A stretch of DNA of 23,708 nt from an uncultured Ideonella sp. (GTDB taxonomy: Bacteria; Pseudomonadota; Gammaproteobacteria; Burkholderiales; Burkholderiaceae). The stretch covers positions 1 to 23,708 of the forward strand of contig CAMLGG010000053.1 in NCBI GenBank assembly GCA_946479475.1. Reading direction: 5' to 3'. Of the stretch, positions 7,182-15,073 are shown in pieces (position 1 is the first letter of the stretch; each line of letters starts with the position of its first letter). The notes beneath the pieces were generated by a model. It saw only the letters and a list, made by a program, of their open reading frames with translations, was not told where the DNA came from and did no database searches. The position numbers and the translations under genes were made by a program.

Positions 7182-8219
7182 ATGACCTTCACCGTCACCC
7201 TCACGCCCTCCCAACGCACTTTCGATGTTTCCCGCGACGAGCCCATCCTCGTCGCCGCGATCCGCCAGGGAATCGGCCTGCCCTACGGCTGCAAGGACGG
7301 CGCCTGCGGCACCTGCAAGAGCCGGCTGCTCGAGGGCCGGGTGATCCACGGGGCGCACCAGTCGAAGGCCCTGTCGGAAGCCGAGGAGTCGGCGGGGATG
7401 ATCCTCACCTGCTGCGCCACCCCGCAGACCGATTGCCTGGTCGAGGCGCGCACCGTGCCCGGCGCGGGCGAGTTCCCCATCCTGAAGATGCCCGGCCGGG
7501 TGCTCGGCATCACTCGCGAGGCGGCCGACGTCGCCGTCCTCCGGATCCAGCTCCCGGCCAACCAGAACTTCCAGTTCCACGCCGGCCAGTACATCGAGTT
7601 CATCCTGCGCGACGGGGCTCGGCGCAGCTACTCGATGGCCAACGCGCCGCACAACCTCGGCACACCGCCGGCCATCGAGCTGCACATCCGCCACATGCCG
7701 GGCGGCAAGTTCACCGACCATGTGTTCGGTGCCATGAAGGAGAAGGACATCGTCCGCATGGAGGGGCCTTTCGGCAGCTTCTTCCTGCGCGAGGATTCGG
7801 ACAAGCCCATGGTGCTGCTGGCCTCGGGCACGGGCTTCGCGCCCATCAAGGCGCTGATCGAGCGCCTGGAAGAGCTGGGCAGCACGCGCCCGGCCGCCCT
7901 CTACTGGGGCGCCCGCTCGCGGGCCGACCTGTACCTGAACGACTGGGCCGTGTCCGCTGCGGCGCGCCTGCCGAACCTGCGCTACGTGCCGGTGCTTTCG
8001 GAGCCCAAGGCGGAGGATCACTGGGGCGGCCGCACCGGCTTCGTCCACCAGGCCGTGATGGCCGACCTGCCCGACCTGTCGGGCCACCAGGTCTATGCCT
8101 GCGGCGTGCCGATCATGGTGGAGTCCGCACACCGCGATTTCGTTGCGCAGTGCGGCCTGCCCGACGACGAGTTCTACGCCGACAGCTTCACCTCCGAGCA
8201 GGACAAGCACGGGGGCTGA
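7182..8219 (+). CDS. 2Fe-2S/FAD/NAD(P) reductase, CDP-6-deoxy-delta-3,4-glucoseen reductase type
   Basis: Electron-transfer flavoprotein moving electrons from NAD(P)H through FAD to an N-terminal plant-type 2Fe-2S cluster. Domains of the 345-residue protein: ferredoxin domain 1-95 with cluster ligands C37, C42, C45 (GCKDGACGTC) and C77 (LTCCA); FAD-binding barrel about 100-200 with the R148-S149-Y150-S151 motif; NAD(P)-binding domain from about 210 with LASGTGFAPI (GTG at 216-218) and YACGVPIMVE. The domain order matches AscD/DdhD-like reductases of 3,6-dideoxysugar synthesis, the usual annotation for this Burkholderiales family. No partner dehydratase is near, so the real partner may be an oxygenase or another iron-sulfur enzyme. 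No Shine-Dalgarno is evident. Confidence 0.87.
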   Translation: MTFTVTLTPSQRTFDVSRDEPILVAAIRQGIGLPYGCKDGACGTCKSRLLEGRVIHGAHQSKALSEAEESAGMILTCCATPQTDCLVEARTVPGAGEFPILKMPGRVLGITREAADVAVLRIQLPANQNFQFHAGQYIEFILRDGARRSYSMANAPHNLGTPPAIELHIRHMPGGKFTDHVFGAMKEKDIVRMEGPFGSFFLREDSDKPMVLLASGTGFAPIKALIERLEELGSTRPAALYWGARSRADLYLNDWAVSAAARLPNLRYVPVLSEPKAEDHWGGRTGFVHQAVMADLPDLSGHQVYACGVPIMVESAHRDFVAQCGLPDDEFYADSFTSEQDKHGG

Positions 8220-8230
8220 CTTCAGTCGTC

Positions 8231-8259
8231 GACCGACGCCAAAGGCGGCGTAGGGGCCT
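8231..8259 (-). repeat. Intergenic repeat copy B
   Basis: Identical over 29 bases to copy C at 8306-8334, starting GACCGACGCCAAAGGCGGCG and ending TAGGGGCCT. It is flanked by a 13-base direct repeat, TTCAGTCGTCGAC, at 8221-8233 and 8261-8273. Confidence 0.8.
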
Positions 8260-8262
8260 CTT

Positions 8263-8293
8263 CAGTCGTCGACGGGCCGCCCCTGGACGACTG
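8263..8293 (+). terminator. Stem-loop between the reductase and LysR genes
   Basis: CAGTCGTC (8263-8270) and GACGACTG (8286-8293) are perfect inverted repeats with a 15-base GC-rich loop, lying between repeat copies B and C. It could contribute to termination for either convergent gene. There is no U-tract. Confidence 0.45.
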
Positions 8294-8305
8294 ATCCCCT
8301 CGGGC

Positions 8306-8334
8306 GACCGACGCCAAAGGCGGCGTAGGGGCCT
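8306..8334 (-). repeat. Intergenic repeat copy C
   Basis: Exact 29-base match to copy B, 75 bases apart. CCCCTCGGGC just upstream (8296-8305) can pair its CCCCT with the AGGGG at the right end, enclosing the inner CGCC-AAA-GGCG hairpin. It ends 2 bases before the LysR stop codon. Confidence 0.8.
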
Positions 8335-8336
8335 GT

Positions 8337-9257
8337 TCAGCCCAGGCCGAGCTCCGACCGGTAGCGGCCGGCTTCGGCGTCCAGCCACTGGGCGAAGGCC
8401 TGCAGCGCAGGCGAGGCGGGCTTGTGCTCGGGGTAGATCAGGTAGTAGCGCCGATCGCTCGGCAACTCCTGCGGCAGCAGCTGAACTAGGCGGCCGCTGG
8501 CGAGTTCGTTCTCCACGAGCATCCGCGGCACCAGCGCCACCCCCAGGCCCTGCGCGGCGGCCTCGCTCAGCATCGAAAACAGCTCCATGCGCGGGCCCGC
8601 CATGTCGTTCTCGACGGACAGGCCGAGCGATTCGAACCAGTGCCGCCAGGCATAGGGGCGAGTGCTCGCCTGCAGCAGCGGCATCTTCGCCAGGTCGCCA
8701 GGCGTCCAGCGCTTTCGGCTGGCGGCCAGCGCCGGGCTCGCCACGGTGATCATCGGCTCTGGCATCAACAGCAGGCCCTCGGTGCCCGGCCACAGGCCGA
8801 GGCCGGCGTGGATGGCCGCATCCAGCTCGGTCTCGGCGAAAAGGAAGGGCCGGGTGCGGGAGCTGAAGTGCACCGTGATGCCGGGATGGGCGGCGTGGAA
8901 GCGTGACAGGCGCGGCATGAGCCATTGGGTGGCGAAGGTCGGGACCACCGCCAGCTCCAGCGATCCCCCCTGCCCGCTCGGGCCGCCCTGGGCCATCAGG
9001 TCCAGCGTGTCGCGCTCGACCTCGTCCAGGCGCGCCGCCACGCTGCGTGCGTAACGCTGCCCTGCCTCGGTCAAGGCGACGCCGCGCTGGCCCCGCCGGA
9101 ACAGGGCCACCCCGAGGAAGGACTCCAGCGAAGCGATCTGCCGGCACACGGCGCTCTGGGTGACGGCCAGCTCGCCCGCAGCCTTGGTGAAGCTCTGGTG
9201 CCGGGCCGCCGCCTCGAAGGCAGCCAGGGCGGCGGTGGATGGCAGCTTGCGTCTCAT
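8337..9257 (-). CDS. LysR-family transcriptional regulator (GcvA-like; likely regulator of glutaryl-CoA genes)
   Basis: DNA-binding regulator. The N-terminal winged helix-turn-helix (about residues 6-63) reads LAAFEAAARHQSFTKAAGEL then AVTQSAVCRQIASLESFLG, typical LTTR. The effector-binding domain follows (about 90-300), with LMPRLSRFHAAHPGITVHF and GLGVALVPRMLVENELASG. I use the ATG at 9257 (306 residues); a GTG at 9278 would add 7 residues. It is divergent from gcdH, the same arrangement as the LysR regulator GcdR with gcdH in pseudomonads, so I infer that it controls gcdH and the CoA-transferase, probably responding to glutarate or glutaryl-CoA. A dyad at 9270-9284 is its likely binding site. 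Confidence 0.9.
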   Translation of the reverse strand: MRRKLPSTAALAAFEAAARHQSFTKAAGELAVTQSAVCRQIASLESFLGVALFRRGQRGVALTEAGQRYARSVAARLDEVERDTLDLMAQGGPSGQGGSLELAVVPTFATQWLMPRLSRFHAAHPGITVHFSSRTRPFLFAETELDAAIHAGLGLWPGTEGLLLMPEPMITVASPALAASRKRWTPGDLAKMPLLQASTRPYAWRHWFESLGLSVENDMAGPRMELFSMLSEAAAQGLGVALVPRMLVENELASGRLVQLLPQELPSDRRYYLIYPEHKPASPALQAFAQWLDAEAGRYRSELGLG

Positions 9258-9269
9258 TCCGGAGTTCCG

Positions 9270-9289
9270 TGATCGCACAGATCAGTGCG
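9270..9289. promoter_or_regulatory. Probable LysR operator: two overlapping dyads
   Basis: TGATC-GCACA-GATCA (9270-9284) is a perfect inverted repeat. It overlaps a second one, CGCAC-AGATCA-GTGCG (9274-9289, with one extra base of offset). Its centre lies about 58 bases upstream of the start site predicted for gcdH, where LysR recognition sites usually sit. Binding is inferred, not shown. Confidence 0.6.
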
Positions 9290-9299
9290 AAAAAGGCGT

Positions 9300-9328
9300 T
9301 TGATCGGGCGGGAATGCGATTTTATGAT
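9300..9328 (+). promoter_or_regulatory. Sigma70-type promoter of gcdH
   Basis: TTGATC (9300-9305), an exact 17-base spacer and TATGAT (9323-9328). This is the best promoter match I found in the window. It predicts transcription from about 9335, leaving a leader of about 23 bases that contains the GGAG ribosome site (9346-9349). Confidence 0.7.
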
Positions 9329-9357
9329 TCCACACTGGAACAACTGGAGACTTCGCC

Positions 9358-10536
<1,179 letters not shown>

Positions 10537-10538
10537 CC

Positions 10539-11720
10539 ATGGCCGCGGTGGGCGCGCTGCAGGGCCTGAAGGTCCTCGACCTGTCCCGCGTGCTGGCCGG
10601 CCCGTGGGCCAGCCAGATGCTGGGGGACCTCGGCGCCGACGTCGTCAAGGTCGAGCGCCCGGGGGCAGGCGACGACACGCGCGCCTGGGGTCCGCCGTGG
10701 GTGGAGGCGCGCGAGACCGAAGACCGGCAGGCCGCCTACTTCCAGTGCGCCAACCGCAACAAGCGCTCGGTGGCGATCGACCTCGCGACGCCCGAAGGAC
10801 AGGCCCAGGTCCGCGCGCTGGCCGCCAAGGCCGACGTGGTGCTCGAGAACTTCAAGGTCGGCGGCCTGAAGGGCTACGGTCTGGACTACGAGACGCTCAA
10901 GGCCGTCAACCCGAAGCTCGTCTATTGCTCGATCACCGGCTTCGGCCAGACCGGCCCCTATGCGCCTCGGGCGGGGTACGACTTCCTCATCCAGGGCATG
11001 GGCGGGTTGATGAGCCTGACGGGCCGGGCCGACGGCGAGGAAGGCGCGGGGCCGCAGAAGGTCGGCGTGGCGCTGGTCGACATCATGACCGGCCTGTACG
11101 CGACGATCGCCGTGCTCGCGGCACTCAGCCATCGCGAGCGCACCGGCGAAGGCCAGCACATCGACCTGGCGCTGCTGGACGTGCAGGTCGCCACCCTGGC
11201 CAACCAGGCCGCGAACTACCTGGCCAGCGGCGTGGCGCCGAAGCGCCTGGGCAACGCCCATCCCAACATCGTGCCCTACCAGGACTTCCCCACGGCCGAC
11301 GGCGACATGATCCTCGCCATCGGGAATGACGGGCAGTTCGCTCGTTTCTGCACGATCGCCGGCCACCCCGAATGGTCGGCCGACGAGCGCTTCGCGACCA
11401 ACCCGGCCCGCGTGGCGAACCGGACCGTGCTGATCCCCCTGCTTCGCCAGGCCACGGTGATGCGCACCACGGCCGAGTGGATCACCGCCCTGGAGGCCGA
11501 GGCCGTGCCCTGCGGCCCCATCAACCGGCTGGACCAGGTCTTCGCCGACCCGCAGGTCCAGGCCAGGCAGATGAAGATCAGCCTGCCGCACCCGGCATTC
11601 GGGGAGGTGCCGCTGGTGGCCAACCCGATCCGCCTGTCGGCCTCGCCGGTGCAGTACCGCATCGCGCCGCCCGCGCTGGGCGAGCACACGGCCGAAGTGC
11701 TGGCCGACTGGCTGCGCTGA
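10539..11720 (+). CDS. Class III (CaiB/BaiF) CoA-transferase, likely succinyl-CoA:glutarate CoA-transferase
   Basis: Moves CoA between carboxylic acids through an aspartyl-CoA intermediate. The 393-residue protein has the family N-terminus LKVLDLSRVLAGPWASQMLGD and DLGADVVKVERPGAGDDTR. It also has VLENFKVGGLKGYGLDYETL and YCSITGFGQTGPYA. The catalytic Asp is Asp181 in VGVALVDIMTG. The gene starts 2 bases after gcdH. In pseudomonads the equivalent gcdG gene activates glutarate for GcdH, and family plus position make that the best guess here. Substrate choice cannot be proven from sequence, and formyl, mesaconyl or other dicarboxylate CoA-transferases share the fold. Confidence 0.9.
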   Translation: MAAVGALQGLKVLDLSRVLAGPWASQMLGDLGADVVKVERPGAGDDTRAWGPPWVEARETEDRQAAYFQCANRNKRSVAIDLATPEGQAQVRALAAKADVVLENFKVGGLKGYGLDYETLKAVNPKLVYCSITGFGQTGPYAPRAGYDFLIQGMGGLMSLTGRADGEEGAGPQKVGVALVDIMTGLYATIAVLAALSHRERTGEGQHIDLALLDVQVATLANQAANYLASGVAPKRLGNAHPNIVPYQDFPTADGDMILAIGNDGQFARFCTIAGHPEWSADERFATNPARVANRTVLIPLLRQATVMRTTAEWITALEAEAVPCGPINRLDQVFADPQVQARQMKISLPHPAFGEVPLVANPIRLSASPVQYRIAPPALGEHTAEVLADWLR

Positions 11721-11759
11721 ACGCCGCCAAGTTTCAACATCGTTCATCACTGTTCGGCG

Positions 11760-11779
11760 CGTTACGCCCGTAACGGGCG
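11760..11779 (+). promoter_or_regulatory. Two overlapping, mutually exclusive inverted repeats upstream of sulfatase 1
   Basis: CGTTAC-GCCC-GTAACG (11760-11775) and CGCCC-GTAAC-GGGCG (11765-11779) are both perfect but cannot form together. They lie about 100 bases before the sulfatase start and about 40 after the CoA-transferase stop. They could be an operator, a terminator for gcdG or part of a leader. Confidence 0.45.
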
Positions 11780-11792
11780 GAACGCTTGTTGC
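11778..11792. promoter_or_regulatory. Shared 15-mer motif, copy 1
   Basis: CGGAACGCTTGTTGC, differing at one base from CGGAACGTTTGTTGC at 16381-16395. It lies 81 bases upstream of the sulfatase 1 start. Function unknown; possible shared regulator site. Confidence 0.35.
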
Positions 11793-11873
11793 CCCCGCAG
11801 GCCGTTGCAAGAATCGGCCGCGGTCGCGTCGCGGCGGCCTGCACCTCCTTCAACCAACAAGGGAGCGCCTCCC

Positions 11874-13370
11874 ATGGGCAACATGTTGCGCCGCCGCGTC
11901 TGCGCGGCCGTGGTCGGTCTTGTCGTTGCTGCCTCCGCAGGCGCCAAGGCGCCGAACATCGTCTTCATCCTCACCGACGACCAGGATGTCGCCTCGACAC
12001 AGCAGATGGCCGAGGTCAAGTCTCTGATCACCGATCGGGGCCTGAGCTTTCGCCGCCACTACGTCAGCCTTTCGCTGTGCTGCCCCTCGCGGGTGACCAC
12101 GCTGCGGGGCCAGTTCGCCCACAACACCGGCATCTTCAAGAACGAAGCGCCCGACGGCGGCTTCGTCACGGCCTACAACAGCGGCCTGGAGGCGTCGACC
12201 GCCGCCACCTGGCTGCAATCCGCCGGCTATCGCACGGCCCTGTTCGGCAAGTACCTCAACGGCTACCCCGACGGTGCTCCTTCGGCCACCTACGTCCCGC
12301 CCGGCTGGACCGAGTGGATGTCGCCCAACGGCGGCACGCCCTACAAGGGCTTCAACTACTCGATGAACTCCAACGGCCACACCGTCAGTTACGGCAGCGC
12401 CGAGGGCGACTACCTGACCGACGTGATCTCCGCCGCCGCCGCCGACTTCATCAGGCGCTCCGCCACCCAGTTCCCCGAGCAGCCCTTCTTCGTCTACCTG
12501 GCCCCCTTCGCGCCCCACGCGCCCGCCACGCCCGCGCCGCGGCACCAGAACGCGTACAAGGGCGCCAAGGCCCCGCGGACGGAGGCGTTCAACGAGAGCG
12601 ACGTGAGCGACAAGCCCGCGTGGGTCCGCGCACTGCCCCTGCTCAACAGCACGCAGATCAAGGACATCGACAAGCTCTACCGGAAGAGGCTGCAGTCGCT
12701 GCTGGCGGTCGACGAGATGGTCCAGAACGTCATCTCCACCCTGAGCGAGACCGGCCAACTGGACAACACCTACGTCTTCTTCACCTCCGACAACGGCTTC
12801 CACCAGGGCCAGCACCGCCTGGAGTCAGGCAAGAACACCGGCTTCGAGGAAGACCTCATCGTGCCGCTGTCGGTTCGCGGGCCGGGCGTGCCGCAGGGCT
12901 CTGTGGTGGACCAGCTGACCGCCAACGTCGACTACGCCTCCACCTTCGCCGAGATTGCCGGTGCGACCATCCCCGCCTTCGTCGACGGGCGCTCGCTGCT
13001 GCCGTTCCTGCGCAACGAGACGCCCCCGAGCTGGCGCCAGGCCCTGCTGCTGGAGCACAAGGCCGGGGCGTCGCAGCGCCTGACCGGTGCGGACAGCACC
13101 CTCGAGCCCGCGGACGACTTCGACCGGGTGACCAATGCGGGGGCGAACATCGCCGGCTTCCTGGGCTTGCGGCTGGCCGACGGCAGGACCTACCTCTCGT
13201 ACGAGACGGGCGAGTTCGAGCTCTACGACGACGGCCACGACCCGGCGCAGATGCGCAGCACTTACGACCAGGCGCCCTGGTGGGAAAAGGAAGACCTCGC
13301 GAACTGGCTCGACGCGCTGAAGTCGGCCACGGGCGCGCAGTTGCGGCAGGCCGAGCTCCAGGCGCCCTGA
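11874..13370 (+). CDS. Exported Cys-type sulfatase, N-acetylglucosamine-6-sulfatase/SULF-like (sulfatase 1)
   Basis: Predicted periplasmic or secreted sulfate-ester hydrolase. From the ATG at 11874 (AAGGGAG 8 bases upstream) it has 498 residues with an N-terminal signal peptide (about 1-24, VCAAVVGLVVAASAGA). Metal-binding NIVFILTDDQ (D35, D36) is followed by the sulfatase signature C69-C-P-S-R73; Cys69 should be converted to formylglycine. Further stretches match the human GNS/SULF group: GYRTALFGKYLNGYP, PPGWTEWMSP, RKRLQSLLAVDEMV, TGQLDNTYVFFTSDNGFHQG, and an ADVEY-like NVDYASTFAEIAG. I therefore infer a glucosamine-6-O-sulfatase-like specificity, but the true substrate is unknown. It is followed by a close paralogue. 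No formylglycine-generating enzyme is in the window. Confidence 0.92.
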   Translation: MGNMLRRRVCAAVVGLVVAASAGAKAPNIVFILTDDQDVASTQQMAEVKSLITDRGLSFRRHYVSLSLCCPSRVTTLRGQFAHNTGIFKNEAPDGGFVTAYNSGLEASTAATWLQSAGYRTALFGKYLNGYPDGAPSATYVPPGWTEWMSPNGGTPYKGFNYSMNSNGHTVSYGSAEGDYLTDVISAAAADFIRRSATQFPEQPFFVYLAPFAPHAPATPAPRHQNAYKGAKAPRTEAFNESDVSDKPAWVRALPLLNSTQIKDIDKLYRKRLQSLLAVDEMVQNVISTLSETGQLDNTYVFFTSDNGFHQGQHRLESGKNTGFEEDLIVPLSVRGPGVPQGSVVDQLTANVDYASTFAEIAGATIPAFVDGRSLLPFLRNETPPSWRQALLLEHKAGASQRLTGADSTLEPADDFDRVTNAGANIAGFLGLRLADGRTYLSYETGEFELYDDGHDPAQMRSTYDQAPWWEKEDLANWLDALKSATGAQLRQAELQAP

Positions 13371-13382
13371 AGCACCACGACG

Positions 13383-13398
13383 CGGCTTTGAAAAGCCG
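13383..13398 (+). terminator. Small hairpin between the two sulfatase genes
   Basis: CGGCTTT (13383-13389) and AAAGCCG (13392-13398) are perfectly complementary across only two bases, so the outer five pairs with a GA-rich loop are realistic. It lies 12 bases after the first sulfatase stop and could reduce read-through into the second. There is no U-tract. Confidence 0.4.
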
Positions 13399-13482
13399 GT
13401 GTAAAGCGGGGTGCCCGGAGTTGCCGGTCAGCCTCCCGAAGCGGCAGAATCCTCGCGCCGCTCCTCGGCAATGGGAGAAACC

Positions 13483-15021
13483 ATGCGCTCAGTGCTCAGG
13501 TTGATCGCGGTGACCGTGCTCGCGCTGCACGTGGCCTGCGGTGGAGGCAACAGCGGCACCAACACGCCGCCCCCGCAGCAGCAGGCGCCCAACATCGTCT
13601 TCATCCTGACGGACGACCAGGCGCTGAGCGACATGGCGTACATGCCGAACGTGAAGTCGCTGCTCGGCGACCAGGGCATGACCTTCGCGAACCACTACGT
13701 CACCCTGTCGTTGTGCTGCCCTTCGCGGGTGACGGGCCTGCGCGGGCAGTTCGCCCACAACACCAAGATCTTCGACAACAGCGCGCCGGACGGCGGCTTC
13801 GCGGCCGTCTACGCCCAGGGCCTGGAGCAGTCGACCGTCGCCACCTGGCTTTCAGCGGCGGGCTACCGGACCGCCATGATGGGCAAGTACCTCAACGGCT
13901 ATCCGGACACCGCCCCCAGCAAGGCCTACATCCCGCCCGGCTGGACGGAATGGGTGAGCCCGAACGACGGCAACCCCTACAAGGAGTTCAACTACACGCT
14001 CAATGTCAACGGCAAGGACGAAGTGCATGGCGAGACGGCTGCCGACTATCTGACGGACGTGCTGTCGGCCAAGGCCGTCGACTTCATCACCCGCTCCGTC
14101 GACCAGCACCCCGGCCAGCCCTTCTTCCTCTACCTGGCCAGCTACGCGCCGCACGCGCCGGCCACGCCGGCGCCGCGCCATGCCGACCTCTTCCCCGGCA
14201 TCAAGGCGCCCCGCACGGCGTCGTTCAACGAGGCCGACGTGAGCGACAAGCCGAGCTGGGTGCAGGCGCAACCGCTGCTGAGCGACACCCAGATCGCCGA
14301 CATCGACGACCTGTACCGCAAGCGTCTGCAGTCGCTGCAGGGCGTGGACGAGATGGTCAAGGCGGTCGTGGATACGCTGCAGGCCAAGGGCCAGCTGGCC
14401 AACACCTACATCTTCTTCGCGTCCGACAACGGCTACCACCAGGGCCAGCATCGGCTGGACTCCGGCAAGATGACCGCCTTCGAGGAGGACCTGCGCGTGC
14501 CGCTGGTCGTGCGCGGCCCCGGCGTCGCCGCCGGCAGCACCGCCACCGACATGACCGCCAACGTGGACTACGCCTCCACGTTCGCTGAGATCGCCGGCAC
14601 CGCGGCGCCGAGCTTCGTCGACGGTCGCTCGCTGCTGCCCCTGCTCCAGGGCCAGTCGCCGGCCGACTGGCGGCAGGCCCTGCTGCTGGAGCACAAGACG
14701 GTGAAGACACCCGACAAGCTGCTGCTCGAAAGGAACGGCACGCTGGAGCCGGCGGATCCCTTCGACAAGGTCATAGGCGCGGGCGACTCCCGGCCCGACA
14801 TCTCGCCCTTCTCGGGCCTGCGCACGGTGGACGGCATGACCTACGTCGAGTACGAGGACGGAGACTTCGAGCTGTACGACAACAAGGCCGACCCGGCGCA
14901 GCTCACCAACACCTACGCCGACGCGCCGACGGACGTGAAGACCAAGCTCGCGAGCTGGCTGAGCAACCTCAAGGGCGCATCGGGCATGCAGCTTCGCCAG
15001 GCCGAGCAGAGCGCGCCCTGA
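13483..15021 (+). CDS. Exported Cys-type sulfatase, N-acetylglucosamine-6-sulfatase/SULF-like, probable lipoprotein (sulfatase 2)
   Basis: Close paralogue of the preceding sulfatase, colinear over nearly its full length. From the ATG at 13483 (GGGAGA upstream) it has 512 residues; an in-frame ATG at 13471 would add four. The N-terminus differs: a short hydrophobic segment ends LALHVAC19-GGGNSG, followed by a Pro/Gln linker, so it is probably lipid-anchored at Cys19, although His at -3 is atypical for a lipobox. The active site is NIVFILTDDQ and C78-C-P-S-R82, with Cys78 the predicted formylglycine. FASDNGYHQGQHRLDSGK and NVDYASTFAEIAG are shared with sulfatase 1. The tandem pair looks like a duplication followed by divergence in location and perhaps in substrate. 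It depends on a sulfatase-maturing enzyme encoded elsewhere. Confidence 0.92.
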   Translation: MRSVLRLIAVTVLALHVACGGGNSGTNTPPPQQQAPNIVFILTDDQALSDMAYMPNVKSLLGDQGMTFANHYVTLSLCCPSRVTGLRGQFAHNTKIFDNSAPDGGFAAVYAQGLEQSTVATWLSAAGYRTAMMGKYLNGYPDTAPSKAYIPPGWTEWVSPNDGNPYKEFNYTLNVNGKDEVHGETAADYLTDVLSAKAVDFITRSVDQHPGQPFFLYLASYAPHAPATPAPRHADLFPGIKAPRTASFNEADVSDKPSWVQAQPLLSDTQIADIDDLYRKRLQSLQGVDEMVKAVVDTLQAKGQLANTYIFFASDNGYHQGQHRLDSGKMTAFEEDLRVPLVVRGPGVAAGSTATDMTANVDYASTFAEIAGTAAPSFVDGRSLLPLLQGQSPADWRQALLLEHKTVKTPDKLLLERNGTLEPADPFDKVIGAGDSRPDISPFSGLRTVDGMTYVEYEDGDFELYDNKADPAQLTNTYADAPTDVKTKLASWLSNLKGASGMQLRQAEQSAP

Positions 15022-15040
15022 CGGCCCCGGGCGAGGACAG

Positions 15041-15060
15041 CGGCCGCGCGAACGCGGCCG
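15041..15060. terminator. Bidirectional hairpin between sulfatase 2 and the M28 peptidase
   Basis: CGGCCGCG (15041-15048), loop CGAA, CGCGGCCG (15053-15060) is a perfect 8-base-pair stem in the 52-base gap between convergent genes. There is no U-tract, but position and stability suit termination for both genes. Confidence 0.65.
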
Positions 15061-15073
15061 GCCTGCCGTTCGC

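Noticed and set aside
6160..8334. Repeat copies as a CRISPR array
   Set aside because: Only three copies at irregular spacing (two of them 75 bases apart, the third over 2 kb away), located at gene ends, and no cas genes.
5990..8749. Plus-strand open frame of over 900 codons crossing three genes and the repeats
   Set aside because: It runs antisense or out of frame to well-recognised genes, is full of Arg/Pro/Ala/Gly runs typical of GC-rich shadow frames and has no recognisable motif.
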